From Candidatus Aenigmatarchaeota archaeon (GTDB taxonomy: Archaea; Aenigmatarchaeota; Aenigmatarchaeia; GW2011-AR5), in assembly GCA_016202845.1 (NCBI GenBank), contig JACQNW010000100.1, forward strand, positions 1 through 5,295: a DNA stretch of 5,295 bases, in the 5' to 3' direction. The position numbers were made by a program, and so were the translations under genes. Under the pieces are notes generated by a model. That model did no database searches. It saw only the letters and a program-made list of their open reading frames with translations, and was not told the origin of the DNA. Positions 1 through 5,097 of the stretch are shown here, piece by piece (position 1 is the first letter of the stretch; every line of letters starts with the position of its first letter).

Positions 1-20
1 AGTAGTATATAACTACTACT
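1..20. repeat. Short inverted repeat upstream of the first operon
   Basis: AGTAGT (1-6) is complementary to ACTACT at 12-17, and also to ACTACT at 15-20 because the right side is an ACT triplet repeat. The spacer is 5 or 8 bases. It lies just before the TATA-like box of the first operon. It could be an operator or the tail of an upstream terminator cut off by the window edge. The arms are short and low in complexity, so this is a weak call. Confidence 0.3.
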
Positions 21-26
21 TAAAAT
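19..26 (+). promoter_or_regulatory. Candidate archaeal TATA box (CTTAAAAT) for the three-gene operon
   Basis: CTTAAAAT resembles the archaeal box A. With the usual spacing of about 25 bases, transcription would start near 47-50. That gives a leader of roughly 20 bases that still includes the GGTGA ribosome site at 57-61. TATAAAG at 34-40 is an alternative, but its start would fall past that ribosome site. The 67 bases before the first gene hold nothing else I can support. Confidence 0.35.
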
Positions 27-67
27 TATATTCTATAAAGTAAATAATTACTAAATGGTGAATAAAA

Positions 68-514
68 ATGACTGAAGAAACTTTCGAAGCATATGCCTAT
101 AATGCAATGGACGCCATTGTGAAACGCCATGAGCATCCGCATCCGTATTATGATCCTACAGAAATATCAGATTGGAGGATAGATGAAACAAGCAAAAGAG
201 CTGCCTTTGTCCTGGCAGAGCAAATAGACACTGACAGGTCAGAAAATGGTATAGGGTGGCTAGGAGATGAATTTAGAGTTTCTTTGTGGTATCTGGAATC
301 TTATCAAGAACCACGGATGCTTTACAAAGATGAGGCATGGGCTAAATTTTATCCGGACAGCTTTAACTTAATAAGCGGCAGGGTTCCGAGCATAGAATTG
401 GTATCTGTCGAAACAGATGGCATAGTCATAAAGGCATATTCAGAAAAAGAACAAAAGAAAAAAGAAATGAAAATAGGCTTTGATGGCACGGTGGAAAAAT
501 ATATGGGTGAATAA
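68..514 (+). CDS. Hypothetical acidic protein with HEHPHP motif, first gene of operon
   Basis: I do not recognise a family for this 148-residue protein. It has no signal peptide, no membrane segment and no cysteine, so it is probably a soluble cytoplasmic protein. The N-terminal part is helical and acidic. Residues 21-26 read HEHPHP, three histidines alternating with other residues and followed by two tyrosines and an aspartate, which could bind a metal. The middle (about 63-100) is rich in Trp and Tyr. The C-terminal third looks like beta strands (SIELVSVETDGIVIKAY) followed by a lysine-rich turn, KEQKKKEMK. The start is supported by GGTGA at 57-61, six bases upstream. The stop lies one base before the start of the bicupin gene, so the two are almost certainly co-transcribed and translationally coupled. 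That the ORF is real is likely from its spacing and ribosome site; its function is unknown. Confidence 0.75.
   Translation: MTEETFEAYAYNAMDAIVKRHEHPHPYYDPTEISDWRIDETSKRAAFVLAEQIDTDRSENGIGWLGDEFRVSLWYLESYQEPRMLYKDEAWAKFYPDSFNLISGRVPSIELVSVETDGIVIKAYSEKEQKKKEMKIGFDGTVEKYMGE
505..510 (+). promoter_or_regulatory. Ribosome binding site (GGGTGA) that sets the bicupin start
   Basis: GGGTGA lies five bases before the ATG at 516, inside the last codons of the upstream gene. The longer reading from ATG 480 would overlap the upstream gene by 35 bases and has no comparable site, so 516 is the better start. Confidence 0.7.
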
Positions 515-515
515 A

Positions 516-1283
516 ATGGCGGAAATAATGTACGGAGATGTGAAGAAAGGGGGTTTATTTGAAAATTGGGGCGAGCTAGGAATAAGCGCTACACTGCATG
601 AAATTTTTGAGAAATTTGATTACAAATTGTCAAAAGGGGAAGCTTTGTGCATAGTGCAAGTTGGCAAAGGGCATGTTAAGTTCAATAGCAAATCTTATCA
701 AATAAGCGAAGGCTGTGTTTGGAAATCTTTTGCCGGACAAGAGTTTGAAATACAAGGAGACATGTCTTTGCTAATCATTGAAATGAGAAATTCAGGTCTT
801 GCTGAAGGAGAAGATATAGAAGAGCTAAAAATAGTGGATATGAGCAAAGTTCCTGCTAAAGTTTATGAATATGAAACACTTGGACAGGAAATTATAAAAC
901 CTAAGTACACTCCAGGTATTGGGCTTCTAAGATTTACATTCCCAATAGACAGGATACCAATACACAGGCATCCATTTTCTGGGAGAATGATTATACCAGT
1001 GTCAGGAAAAGGCTACACATATGTGGAGCCCCATAGGTATGAAATAGAACCTGGTAAATTTACGTTATTCCCAAAAACTACAACACACACAAATGGTCCA
1101 ATTCCAGGGGAAGTGCTAACTCTTTTAGCTGTCCAATTGCCATGGGTAGATTCCAAGATAGATGAAGAAAATATAGCTGGACACGAAGACTTTGTAAGAT
1201 ATTTAGAATCAACACCGCCAAAGCAGCTTTGGAAAAAGAAAGAAGACTTGGAAAGGGCAGCAAAACGTGGCGTGAATAAATGA
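516..1283 (+). CDS. Two-domain cupin (bicupin) protein
   Basis: This 255-residue protein appears to hold two cupin barrels. The first (about 25-92) has the beta-strand pattern with GKGHVKF at 50-56 but no HxH pair, so it probably binds no metal. The second (about 130-205) has HRH at 150-152, a turn SGKGYTYV at 163-170, then EPGKFTLFP and TTTHTN with H191. These fit cupin motifs 1 and 2 and give a three-histidine site. The glutamate usual in motif 1 appears replaced by R157. A charged helical tail follows (about 215-255). Bicupins include dioxygenases, isomerases, seed-storage-like proteins and small-ligand sensors; nothing here decides among them, so no substrate is named. The start at 516 is chosen for GGGTGA at 505-510; an upstream ATG at 480 is less likely. 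The stop overlaps the next start in ATGA, so the receiver-like protein is probably made in step with this one. Confidence 0.75.
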   Translation: MAEIMYGDVKKGGLFENWGELGISATLHEIFEKFDYKLSKGEALCIVQVGKGHVKFNSKSYQISEGCVWKSFAGQEFEIQGDMSLLIIEMRNSGLAEGEDIEELKIVDMSKVPAKVYEYETLGQEIIKPKYTPGIGLLRFTFPIDRIPIHRHPFSGRMIIPVSGKGYTYVEPHRYEIEPGKFTLFPKTTTHTNGPIPGEVLTLLAVQLPWVDSKIDEENIAGHEDFVRYLESTPPKQLWKKKEDLERAAKRGVNK

Positions 1284-1894
1284 GAATACTGCTAGTTGAG
1301 GACCGACCAGAGAATTTAGAAGAAGCAAAAAAATATTTTTCACAAAGACCAGAATTACATATAGAATATGCAAGAGACTACAAAGAAGCCATGACTGGTT
1401 TAGAAGCACAGCCAGAAGGTTTGATTTGCGACTTATTCTTCCCGGAAGAAACAGGGACTGGCAGGAAAGTAGTTGGTCAGCAGTTATATTTGAAGGTAGA
1501 TGAAGATCTCAAAGATGTTGTTTGGTGCACTAAATACGAAGATTTGGATAAACTTATGAAAGACGTTTGCTTTGATAAAGACGAGGCAAAACAACCATTG
1601 GGGGTGCTAGTCGTGGAAGAAGCGCATAAGCGCGGTATGCCATATGTAATAACTTCTTCGCTTCATGCAGCGCATGGCAGCAGTGCAACACCAGTTGCAT
1701 TTTATCTTATTGGAAAAGGTCTTCTTGAAGACGAGTACGCTGTCATAGAAAGTGGAGGTTATGGACTGAAGACATACGAATTGGATGCAAGAGTTGAAGA
1801 TGCACCAAATCCAGAATATCATAGAAAAAGACAAATAAAAGGCAGTTATGTCTGGGACGTAGCCGTAAAGCGTCTGTTTGCCAAAAATAAATAA
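1280..1894 (+). CDS. Orphan response-regulator receiver-like protein with long insertion
   Basis: The N-terminus MRILLVEDRPEN is a classic receiver first strand, with acidic-pocket residues E7 and D8. D51, in the strand LICDLFFPEE, sits at the phospho-acceptor position. The fourth strand appears as MPYVITSS (120-127), with T125 at the switch threonine position. Between D51 and that strand there are about 45 extra residues compared with a normal receiver of about 120, and I see no clear Lys-Pro of the fifth strand; K146 is the nearest lysine. No DNA-binding or other output domain follows, and no histidine kinase lies in the window. Phospho-signalling is therefore doubtful; the fold may have been reused for protein-protein contact or ligand binding. 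Similar lone proteins beginning with IL(I/V)VED are familiar to me from DPANN and CPR genomes (memory, not a search). The ATG overlaps the bicupin stop by four bases, with GTGA at 1272-1275. Confidence 0.65.
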   Translation: MRILLVEDRPENLEEAKKYFSQRPELHIEYARDYKEAMTGLEAQPEGLICDLFFPEETGTGRKVVGQQLYLKVDEDLKDVVWCTKYEDLDKLMKDVCFDKDEAKQPLGVLVVEEAHKRGMPYVITSSLHAAHGSSATPVAFYLIGKGLLEDEYAVIESGGYGLKTYELDARVEDAPNPEYHRKRQIKGSYVWDVAVKRLFAKNK

Positions 1895-1895
1895 A

Positions 1896-1917
1896 TTTTT
1901 TTGCTTCTTATTTTTTT
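1896..1917 (+). terminator. Archaeal-type T-run terminator after the first operon
   Basis: Two runs of seven T (1896-1902 and 1911-1917) in a pyrimidine-rich stretch follow the stop of the receiver-like gene by one base. No GC-rich hairpin precedes them, which fits archaeal U-tract termination and not a bacterial intrinsic terminator. Confidence 0.6.
1907..1914 (+). promoter_or_regulatory. Weak TATA-like box upstream of dinB
   Basis: CTTATTTT spans -28 to -21 relative to the dinB ATG, the spacing expected of a leaderless archaeal transcript. The start has no Shine-Dalgarno. The match is poor and overlaps the T-run terminator, so this is only a candidate. Confidence 0.22.
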
Positions 1918-1934
1918 CTTGTTGTATTCTATAT

Positions 1935-2999
1935 ATGTCAATTATTTTCCATATAGATATGGACGCCTTTTTCGCGGCATGCGAAGAGCATAACAACCCT
2001 GAACTCAAAGGCAAGCCCGTAGTCATAGGTGCAGCTCCCAAAGAAGGTAAAGGAAGAGGTGTTGTGTCTACTGCATCGTACGAAGCCCGCAAATATGGCA
2101 TACATTCTGCTCTTCCAATATCGAAAGCCTACAAGCTCTGCCCAACAGCAGTATTTTTGCCTGTAAACATGAAGCTCTACATAGATACTTCTTTCCGAGT
2201 GATGCAGATAATCAGAAAGTATGCCTCTGCTTTTCAGCAGGCTAGCGTGGACGAGGCGTTCATTATACCAGTAAATGATGAAGTTGAAAAAATAGCCAAG
2301 CAGATAAAACAAGAAATAAAAGAAAAAGAAGGTCTCACCTGTTCCATAGGCATTGCTCCCAACAAAAGCATTGCCAAAATCGCATCAGACTATAAAAAAC
2401 CTGACGGATTGACAATTGTAACAGAAGAAGAAGCAAAATCATTTTTAGCCCCAATGTCTGTACGCAAGCTCCAGGGTGTGGGTCCCAAAACAGAATCTCT
2501 TCTTAACACATTGGGCATAAAAACAATCGGCGATCTTGCAAAGTATGACCAAAAATACCTTGAGCAACAGCTTGGAAAATGGGGGACATACCTGCACATA
2601 CTTTCCCAGGGCCATGGTTCTACAGAAGTATATGAGGAAGAAGGCATACAGTCAATAAGCAGGGAGTACACATTTGACGAAGATACCAATGATGCAATAG
2701 TATTGAGTGAAATAATAGATGAATTGTCTACTTACCTTCATGCCGCATTGATAGAATCTGGTTATTCTTTCAAAACAGTCGCAGTAAAAATAAGATATTC
2801 AAATTTTGAAACCCATACAAAGCAGATTTCATTGCAGCAACCATCTCTTAGCAGAGAGGTAATAGCAGAAACCGCAAAGCTGCTGCTGAATTACTTCACA
2901 CAAAGCAAGAAGAAAATTAGATTAATAGGAGTGAAGCTGTCAAATCTTTCTACTTCTTCAAAGCAAAAATCAATTAAAGAATATACTAGCCTTAAATAG
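1935..2999 (+). CDS. dinB: Y-family DNA polymerase IV (translesion synthesis)
   Basis: This is a complete 354-residue lesion-bypass DNA polymerase, which copies across damaged template bases without proofreading. HIDMDAFFA carries the metal ligand D8 and, at F12/F13, the aromatic steric gate that excludes ribonucleotides. SVDEAF supplies D106 and E107. CSIGIAPNKSIAKIASDYKKPDG (136-158) is the family palm signature. LQGVGPKTESLL (179-190) begins the thumb helix-hairpin-helix, and the little-finger domain occupies about 235-340. Length is normal for the family. The tail QKSIKEYT (344-351) resembles a PCNA-binding PIP box with a non-aromatic last position. The start at 1935 gives the canonical MSIIFHIDMD beginning. 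An in-frame ATG at 1878 would add a 19-residue hydrophobic stretch encoded by the terminator and by the end of the previous gene, so it is rejected. There is no ribosome site; leaderless translation is likely. The stop lies inside the region containing the vapB promoter. Confidence 0.96.
   Translation: MSIIFHIDMDAFFAACEEHNNPELKGKPVVIGAAPKEGKGRGVVSTASYEARKYGIHSALPISKAYKLCPTAVFLPVNMKLYIDTSFRVMQIIRKYASAFQQASVDEAFIIPVNDEVEKIAKQIKQEIKEKEGLTCSIGIAPNKSIAKIASDYKKPDGLTIVTEEEAKSFLAPMSVRKLQGVGPKTESLLNTLGIKTIGDLAKYDQKYLEQQLGKWGTYLHILSQGHGSTEVYEEEGIQSISREYTFDEDTNDAIVLSEIIDELSTYLHAALIESGYSFKTVAVKIRYSNFETHTKQISLQQPSLSREVIAETAKLLLNYFTQSKKKIRLIGVKLSNLSTSSKQKSIKEYTSLK
2991..2998 (+). promoter_or_regulatory. 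Candidate TATA box (CTTAAATA) for vapBC, inside the dinB 3' end
   Basis: CTTAAATA is one base from the archaeal box A TTTAAATA. A start about 25 bases downstream falls near 3020, just before the AGGAGG ribosome site, giving a very short leader. It overlaps the dinB stop codon (2997-2999). Confidence 0.5.
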
Positions 3000-3002
3000 T
3001 TA
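2992..3002 (+). repeat. 11-mer TTAAATAGTTA shared by the two toxin-antitoxin promoters (copy 1)
   Basis: TTAAATAGTTA recurs exactly at 4294-4304. In both places it contains the TATA-like core, overlaps the stop codon region of a housekeeping gene, and leads into a perfect palindrome ahead of an antitoxin gene. Confidence 0.6.
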
Positions 3003-3017
3003 TTTATACTATAAATA
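3001..3017. promoter_or_regulatory. Perfect 17-bp palindrome, probable operator of vapBC
   Basis: TATTTATA (3001-3008) and TATAAATA (3010-3017) are exact reverse complements around a single C at 3009. The dyad lies between the TATA-like box and the ribosome site, so a protein bound here would block transcription initiation. AbrB-type VapB antitoxins are known to bind palindromes in their own promoters, alone or with VapC. Binding by this VapB is inferred from position. The sequence is all A/T except the centre, so part of the symmetry could be compositional. Confidence 0.55.
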
Positions 3018-3020
3018 TAT

Positions 3021-3026
3021 AGGAGG
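3021..3026 (+). promoter_or_regulatory. Strong Shine-Dalgarno AGGAGG for vapB
   Basis: AGGAGG ends seven bases before the vapB ATG. It is the strongest ribosome site in the window and differs from the GGTGA type used in the first operon. Confidence 0.8.
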
Positions 3027-3033
3027 AATTACT

Positions 3034-3282
3034 ATGGGAATTAGTAAAATAACCAGGAACTATCAGGTAACATTATCCTCAGACGTAAGAGAACCGGGCT
3101 TTAAAATGGGTGATAAAGTGGTAATGACCAGGTCTAGTGGTAAAATAATAATCGAGAAACTAGATAAAAGAGGCATAGTTGCAAGAACCGCAGGAGTTTG
3201 GAAAAGTAAAGGTTCTGGAATAGATTACGTAAGAGAAATGCGCAAAAAAGATGAAGAACGTTTTAAGAGGCTCGGTTTATGA
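3034..3282 (+). CDS. vapB: AbrB-family antitoxin VapB
   Basis: This 82-residue protein begins MGISKITRNYQVTLSSDVRE, the N-terminal strand pattern of AbrB/SpoVT-type swapped-hairpin DNA-binding domains. It continues with FKMGDKVVM and GKIIIEKL up to about residue 43. The domain would dimerise and bind DNA, most likely the palindrome at 3001-3017. The C-terminal half (about 44-82) is charged and ends in a predicted helix (IDYVREMRKKDEERFKRLGL), the part that in this family wraps round the PIN toxin and blocks its active site. The loop before the GD turn seems one residue shorter than the usual VREKLGIKVGD. The gene has AGGAGG seven bases before its start, and its stop overlaps the vapC start in ATGA. 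Pairing with the downstream PIN protein is clear from this arrangement. Confidence 0.88.
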   Translation: MGISKITRNYQVTLSSDVREPGFKMGDKVVMTRSSGKIIIEKLDKRGIVARTAGVWKSKGSGIDYVREMRKKDEERFKRLGL

Positions 3283-3662
3283 ACGTTTATGTTATAGATA
3301 CAGATATATTTGTAGATGAACTAAGGAACTTCAAAAGTGGTGTTGACTTTTTCACAGAACTTGAAAATAACAATATATATGGACTTGCCTCTACAGTATC
3401 TATAGCTGAGCTGTTTGCTGGTAATGACTGTGAAACTGACGAAGGTATTAGAGCAGTAGAGGATATTACAAATCTAATTGAAACAGTGGAAGTTTCGCAG
3501 CAAATAGCAAAAAAAGCTGGAGAAATAAAACGCAAATACAAGATAGCAATTACAGATTCTATAATAGCTGCCACTGCAATAATAAAAGACATAACTTTAG
3601 TCACAAGAAATTCAAAAGACTTCAGTAAAATAAAAGAACTTAAAATAAAAATTCCATACTAA
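3279..3662 (+). CDS. vapC: PIN-domain ribonuclease toxin VapC
   Basis: This 127-residue PIN-domain protein is of usual VapC length. The acidic metal-binding residues are all in place: D7 (with D9) in YVIDTDIFVDEL, E44 in STVSIAELFAG, D93 in ITDSIIAATAI, and D114 in VTRNSKDF. VapC toxins are Mg- or Mn-dependent ribonucleases. Characterised members cut initiator or other tRNAs or the sarcin-ricin loop of 23S rRNA; the target of this one cannot be read from sequence. Nothing suggests inactivation. The ATG overlaps the vapB stop by four bases, with GAGG at 3267-3270 as ribosome site, so toxin synthesis follows antitoxin synthesis. The stop is only four bases before tsaC, and the likely tsaC promoter lies in the last codons of vapC. 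Confidence 0.93.
   Translation: MNVYVIDTDIFVDELRNFKSGVDFFTELENNNIYGLASTVSIAELFAGNDCETDEGIRAVEDITNLIETVEVSQQIAKKAGEIKRKYKIAITDSIIAATAIIKDITLVTRNSKDFSKIKELKIKIPY
3639..3646 (+). promoter_or_regulatory. Candidate TATA box (CTTAAAAT) for tsaC, inside vapC
   Basis: The CTTAAAAT octamer is identical to that at 19-26 and spans -28 to -21 of the tsaC ATG. The start has no Shine-Dalgarno, so a leaderless transcript from here is plausible. TAAAATAA at 3626-3633 is a more distant alternative. Read-through from vapBC is also possible. Confidence 0.35.
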
Positions 3663-3666
3663 TCTT

Positions 3667-4305
3667 ATGAGCGCCATAATTAAAGCTGACGACAAGAATG
3701 CTGCAAAGATCGCAGCACAATTTCTGAAGAAAGGCTCTCTCATTATATATCCGACTGAAACATCTTACGGCATCGGAGTTGACATAGGAAACAAAAAGTC
3801 CCTTGAAAAAATTTACAAAATAAAACAGAGGCCAATTGAAAAACAATTGATTTATCTTGTCTCCACAATAGCCATGGCCAAGAAATATGCAATAATAACA
3901 AAAGACCATGAAAAGCTGATCAGGAAATTCATGCCCGGCCCGCTCACAATTGTAGCAAAGAGAAAGGAAAGCAAAATAATATCAACAGATAGCGAATCGA
4001 CGCAAAGCGTCTCAGCAGGCACAGAATTTGCATTTCGCATTTCATCAAACAAGCTGGCAAATTCAATTGTAAAAACTTTAGGCAGGGCGATAGTCTCCAC
4101 GTCGGCCAACTTAACAGGAGATCCGCCTCTTTACAAAATAAGAGATGTCATGAAACATTTCCAGGACCTTGTGCCGCTGATAATAGACGCATGTGACCTT
4201 CCCATACAGAAGCCTTCAACAGTTATAGACCTGTTCAACGGCATTAACATCCGCAGGGAAGGCCCAATCACAAAGAAGCAAATTAAAATGACTTTAAATA
4301 GTTAA
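3667..4305 (+). CDS. tsaC: L-threonylcarbamoyladenylate synthase (YrdC/TsaC/Sua5 family)
   Basis: The enzyme makes threonylcarbamoyl-AMP from threonine, bicarbonate and ATP. The KEOPS complex with Kae1 then transfers the group to A37 of ANN-reading tRNAs, giving t6A. Family motifs in order are: YPTETSYGIG (28-37), KIKQRP with K53 and R55 that bind nucleotide and carbonate, PGPLTIV (90-96), AFRIS with R124, STSANLTGDPP (144-154), PSTVIDL (183-189) and RREGPI (196-201). At 212 residues it is the single-domain form, lacking the C-terminal Sua5 domain. The stretch between PGPLTIV and AFRIS (about 97-121, serine-rich) seems longer than usual, and DACDLP has Cys where Gly is common. The start is four bases after vapC, with no ribosome site. 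The context CTTATG is shared with the next gene and suggests leaderless translation. The stop lies within the palindrome ahead of the AbiE pair. Confidence 0.94.
   Translation: MSAIIKADDKNAAKIAAQFLKKGSLIIYPTETSYGIGVDIGNKKSLEKIYKIKQRPIEKQLIYLVSTIAMAKKYAIITKDHEKLIRKFMPGPLTIVAKRKESKIISTDSESTQSVSAGTEFAFRISSNKLANSIVKTLGRAIVSTSANLTGDPPLYKIRDVMKHFQDLVPLIIDACDLPIQKPSTVIDLFNGINIRREGPITKKQIKMTLNS
4293..4300 (+). promoter_or_regulatory. Consensus archaeal TATA box (TTTAAATA) for abiEi
   Basis: TTTAAATA is an exact match to the archaeal box A consensus and spans -31 to -24 of the abiEi ATG. That places the transcription start at or next to the start codon. It lies in the last codons of tsaC. Confidence 0.7.
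4294..4304 (+). repeat. 11-mer TTAAATAGTTA shared by the two toxin-antitoxin promoters (copy 2)
   Basis: Exact copy of 2992-3002, here covering the TATA box and the left part of the 23-bp palindrome. Confidence 0.6.
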
Positions 4306-4320
4306 TAATTTATTAACTAT
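4298..4320. promoter_or_regulatory. Perfect 23-bp palindrome, probable AbiEi operator
   Basis: ATAGTTAATAA (4298-4308) and TTATTAACTAT (4310-4320) are exact reverse complements around a single T at 4309. The dyad starts at the end of the TATA box, contains the tsaC stop (4303-4305) and ends three bases before the abiEi ATG, covering the whole initiation region. From memory, the studied streptococcal AbiEi represses its own promoter by binding inverted repeats, so binding here by the adjacent gene product is the natural inference. A hairpin role at the end of tsaC is possible but no T-run follows. Confidence 0.68.
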
Positions 4321-4323
4321 CTT

Positions 4324-5097
4324 ATGTCACTTTCAAACATTGAAGAAAAGGTGTATTTTGCATCCCTGGATTCAGGAGCAGTTAAATTTGAAACCATAAA
4401 AACATGGGGCATTGCAAGCAACGGAACAATGAAAGTTGTCATGCACAATCTTGTGAAAAAAGGTTATTTCCAGCGCATAAAGAAAGGCGTATATATTGCA
4501 AAAAAGCCCGGCGAGCCGCCGCTTTTGGATGCACTGTATATCGCAGAAAATATTTACAAAGGCTATTTGGCTTTTTCAACGGCACTTTTTATCCATAAAT
4601 TGGCAGAGGAACTGCCTTTTTCAATCTACATAGCTACAAAATATGCGTCTTACCAGCGAACCGAGGGCGCCTACAAAATAAAAGCTGTTGCCATGGGGAA
4701 TCGCCTGCTTGGCACGACAAAAGTCGATGATTATAATGTATCAACAATGCCTAAGACAATATACGACTGCTTTCATCTGCCGCAATACTCAGGGGGGTAT
4801 CCAAATATCCTGAAAGCCGTTTTTAATGCAAAAATGAATGAAAAACAATGGAAGGAATTCATGCGGTATGTTGAAAAATTCAGGTCGTATGCATTTTGCC
4901 AGCGTACAGGGTATATGTTAAGCTTGTTAAAGAAAGAAACAAAAATTAACATACCAGATTCAGTAATAAATTTCATGGAAGCGCAGGTCAAGTATGACGT
5001 GGCACTTGGAAATGGAAAGGGAAATTATATCAAAAAATGGAATCTGACAGATAGCTTAGGCAGGGGAAAACTCTTGTCGTGGTGGTATCATGGCTGA
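4324..5097 (+). CDS. abiEi: AbiEi-like antitoxin / transcriptional repressor (type IV toxin-antitoxin)
   Basis: This 257-residue protein has the layout of AbiEi antitoxins. An N-terminal winged helix-turn-helix (about 5-60) ends in the wing KKGYFQRIKKGVYI, which is typical of the family. A central domain (about 64-165) follows, containing AFSTALFIHKL and the signature PKTIYDCFHLPQYSGG (143-158). A helical C-terminal part ends in KLLSWWYHG. The winged helix should bind the promoter dyad at 4298-4320, and the rest counteracts the toxin. In the studied cases the two proteins do not form a stable complex, hence type IV. There is no ribosome site before the ATG; with TTTAAATA at -31 to -24 the mRNA is probably leaderless. 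Its last eight bases overlap the toxin gene, as expected for a coupled pair. Confidence 0.88.
   Translation: MSLSNIEEKVYFASLDSGAVKFETIKTWGIASNGTMKVVMHNLVKKGYFQRIKKGVYIAKKPGEPPLLDALYIAENIYKGYLAFSTALFIHKLAEELPFSIYIATKYASYQRTEGAYKIKAVAMGNRLLGTTKVDDYNVSTMPKTIYDCFHLPQYSGGYPNILKAVFNAKMNEKQWKEFMRYVEKFRSYAFCQRTGYMLSLLKKETKINIPDSVINFMEAQVKYDVALGNGKGNYIKKWNLTDSLGRGKLLSWWYHG
5081..5085 (+). promoter_or_regulatory. Ribosome binding site (GGTGG) for abiEii
   Basis: GGTGG lies four bases before the ATG at 5090, inside the abiEi coding sequence. It supports 5090 as the toxin start. Confidence 0.5.

Noticed and set aside
55..75. Six-codon leader peptide (MVNKND) overlapping the first gene's start
   Set aside because: It arises from the GTGAATAA start motif itself, has no ribosome site and shows no attenuator-like structure; probably chance.
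480..515. N-terminal extension of the bicupin from ATG 480 (12 extra residues)
   Set aside because: It overlaps the upstream gene by 35 bases and lacks a ribosome site, while ATG 516 has GGGTGA five bases upstream and follows the upstream stop directly.
1878..1934. N-terminal extension of dinB from ATG 1878, hydrophobic and signal-like
   Set aside because: It is encoded by the end of the previous gene and the T-run terminator. Y-family polymerases are not exported, and the canonical MSIIFHIDMD start is at 1935.
1607..2312. Long reverse-strand reading frames over the receiver-like and dinB genes
   Set aside because: They are shadows of strongly supported + strand genes, with low-complexity translations and no ribosome sites.
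4404..4598. Open frame inside abiEi in another + frame
   Set aside because: It lies wholly within the AbiEi winged-helix and central domain coding sequence and has no family features.
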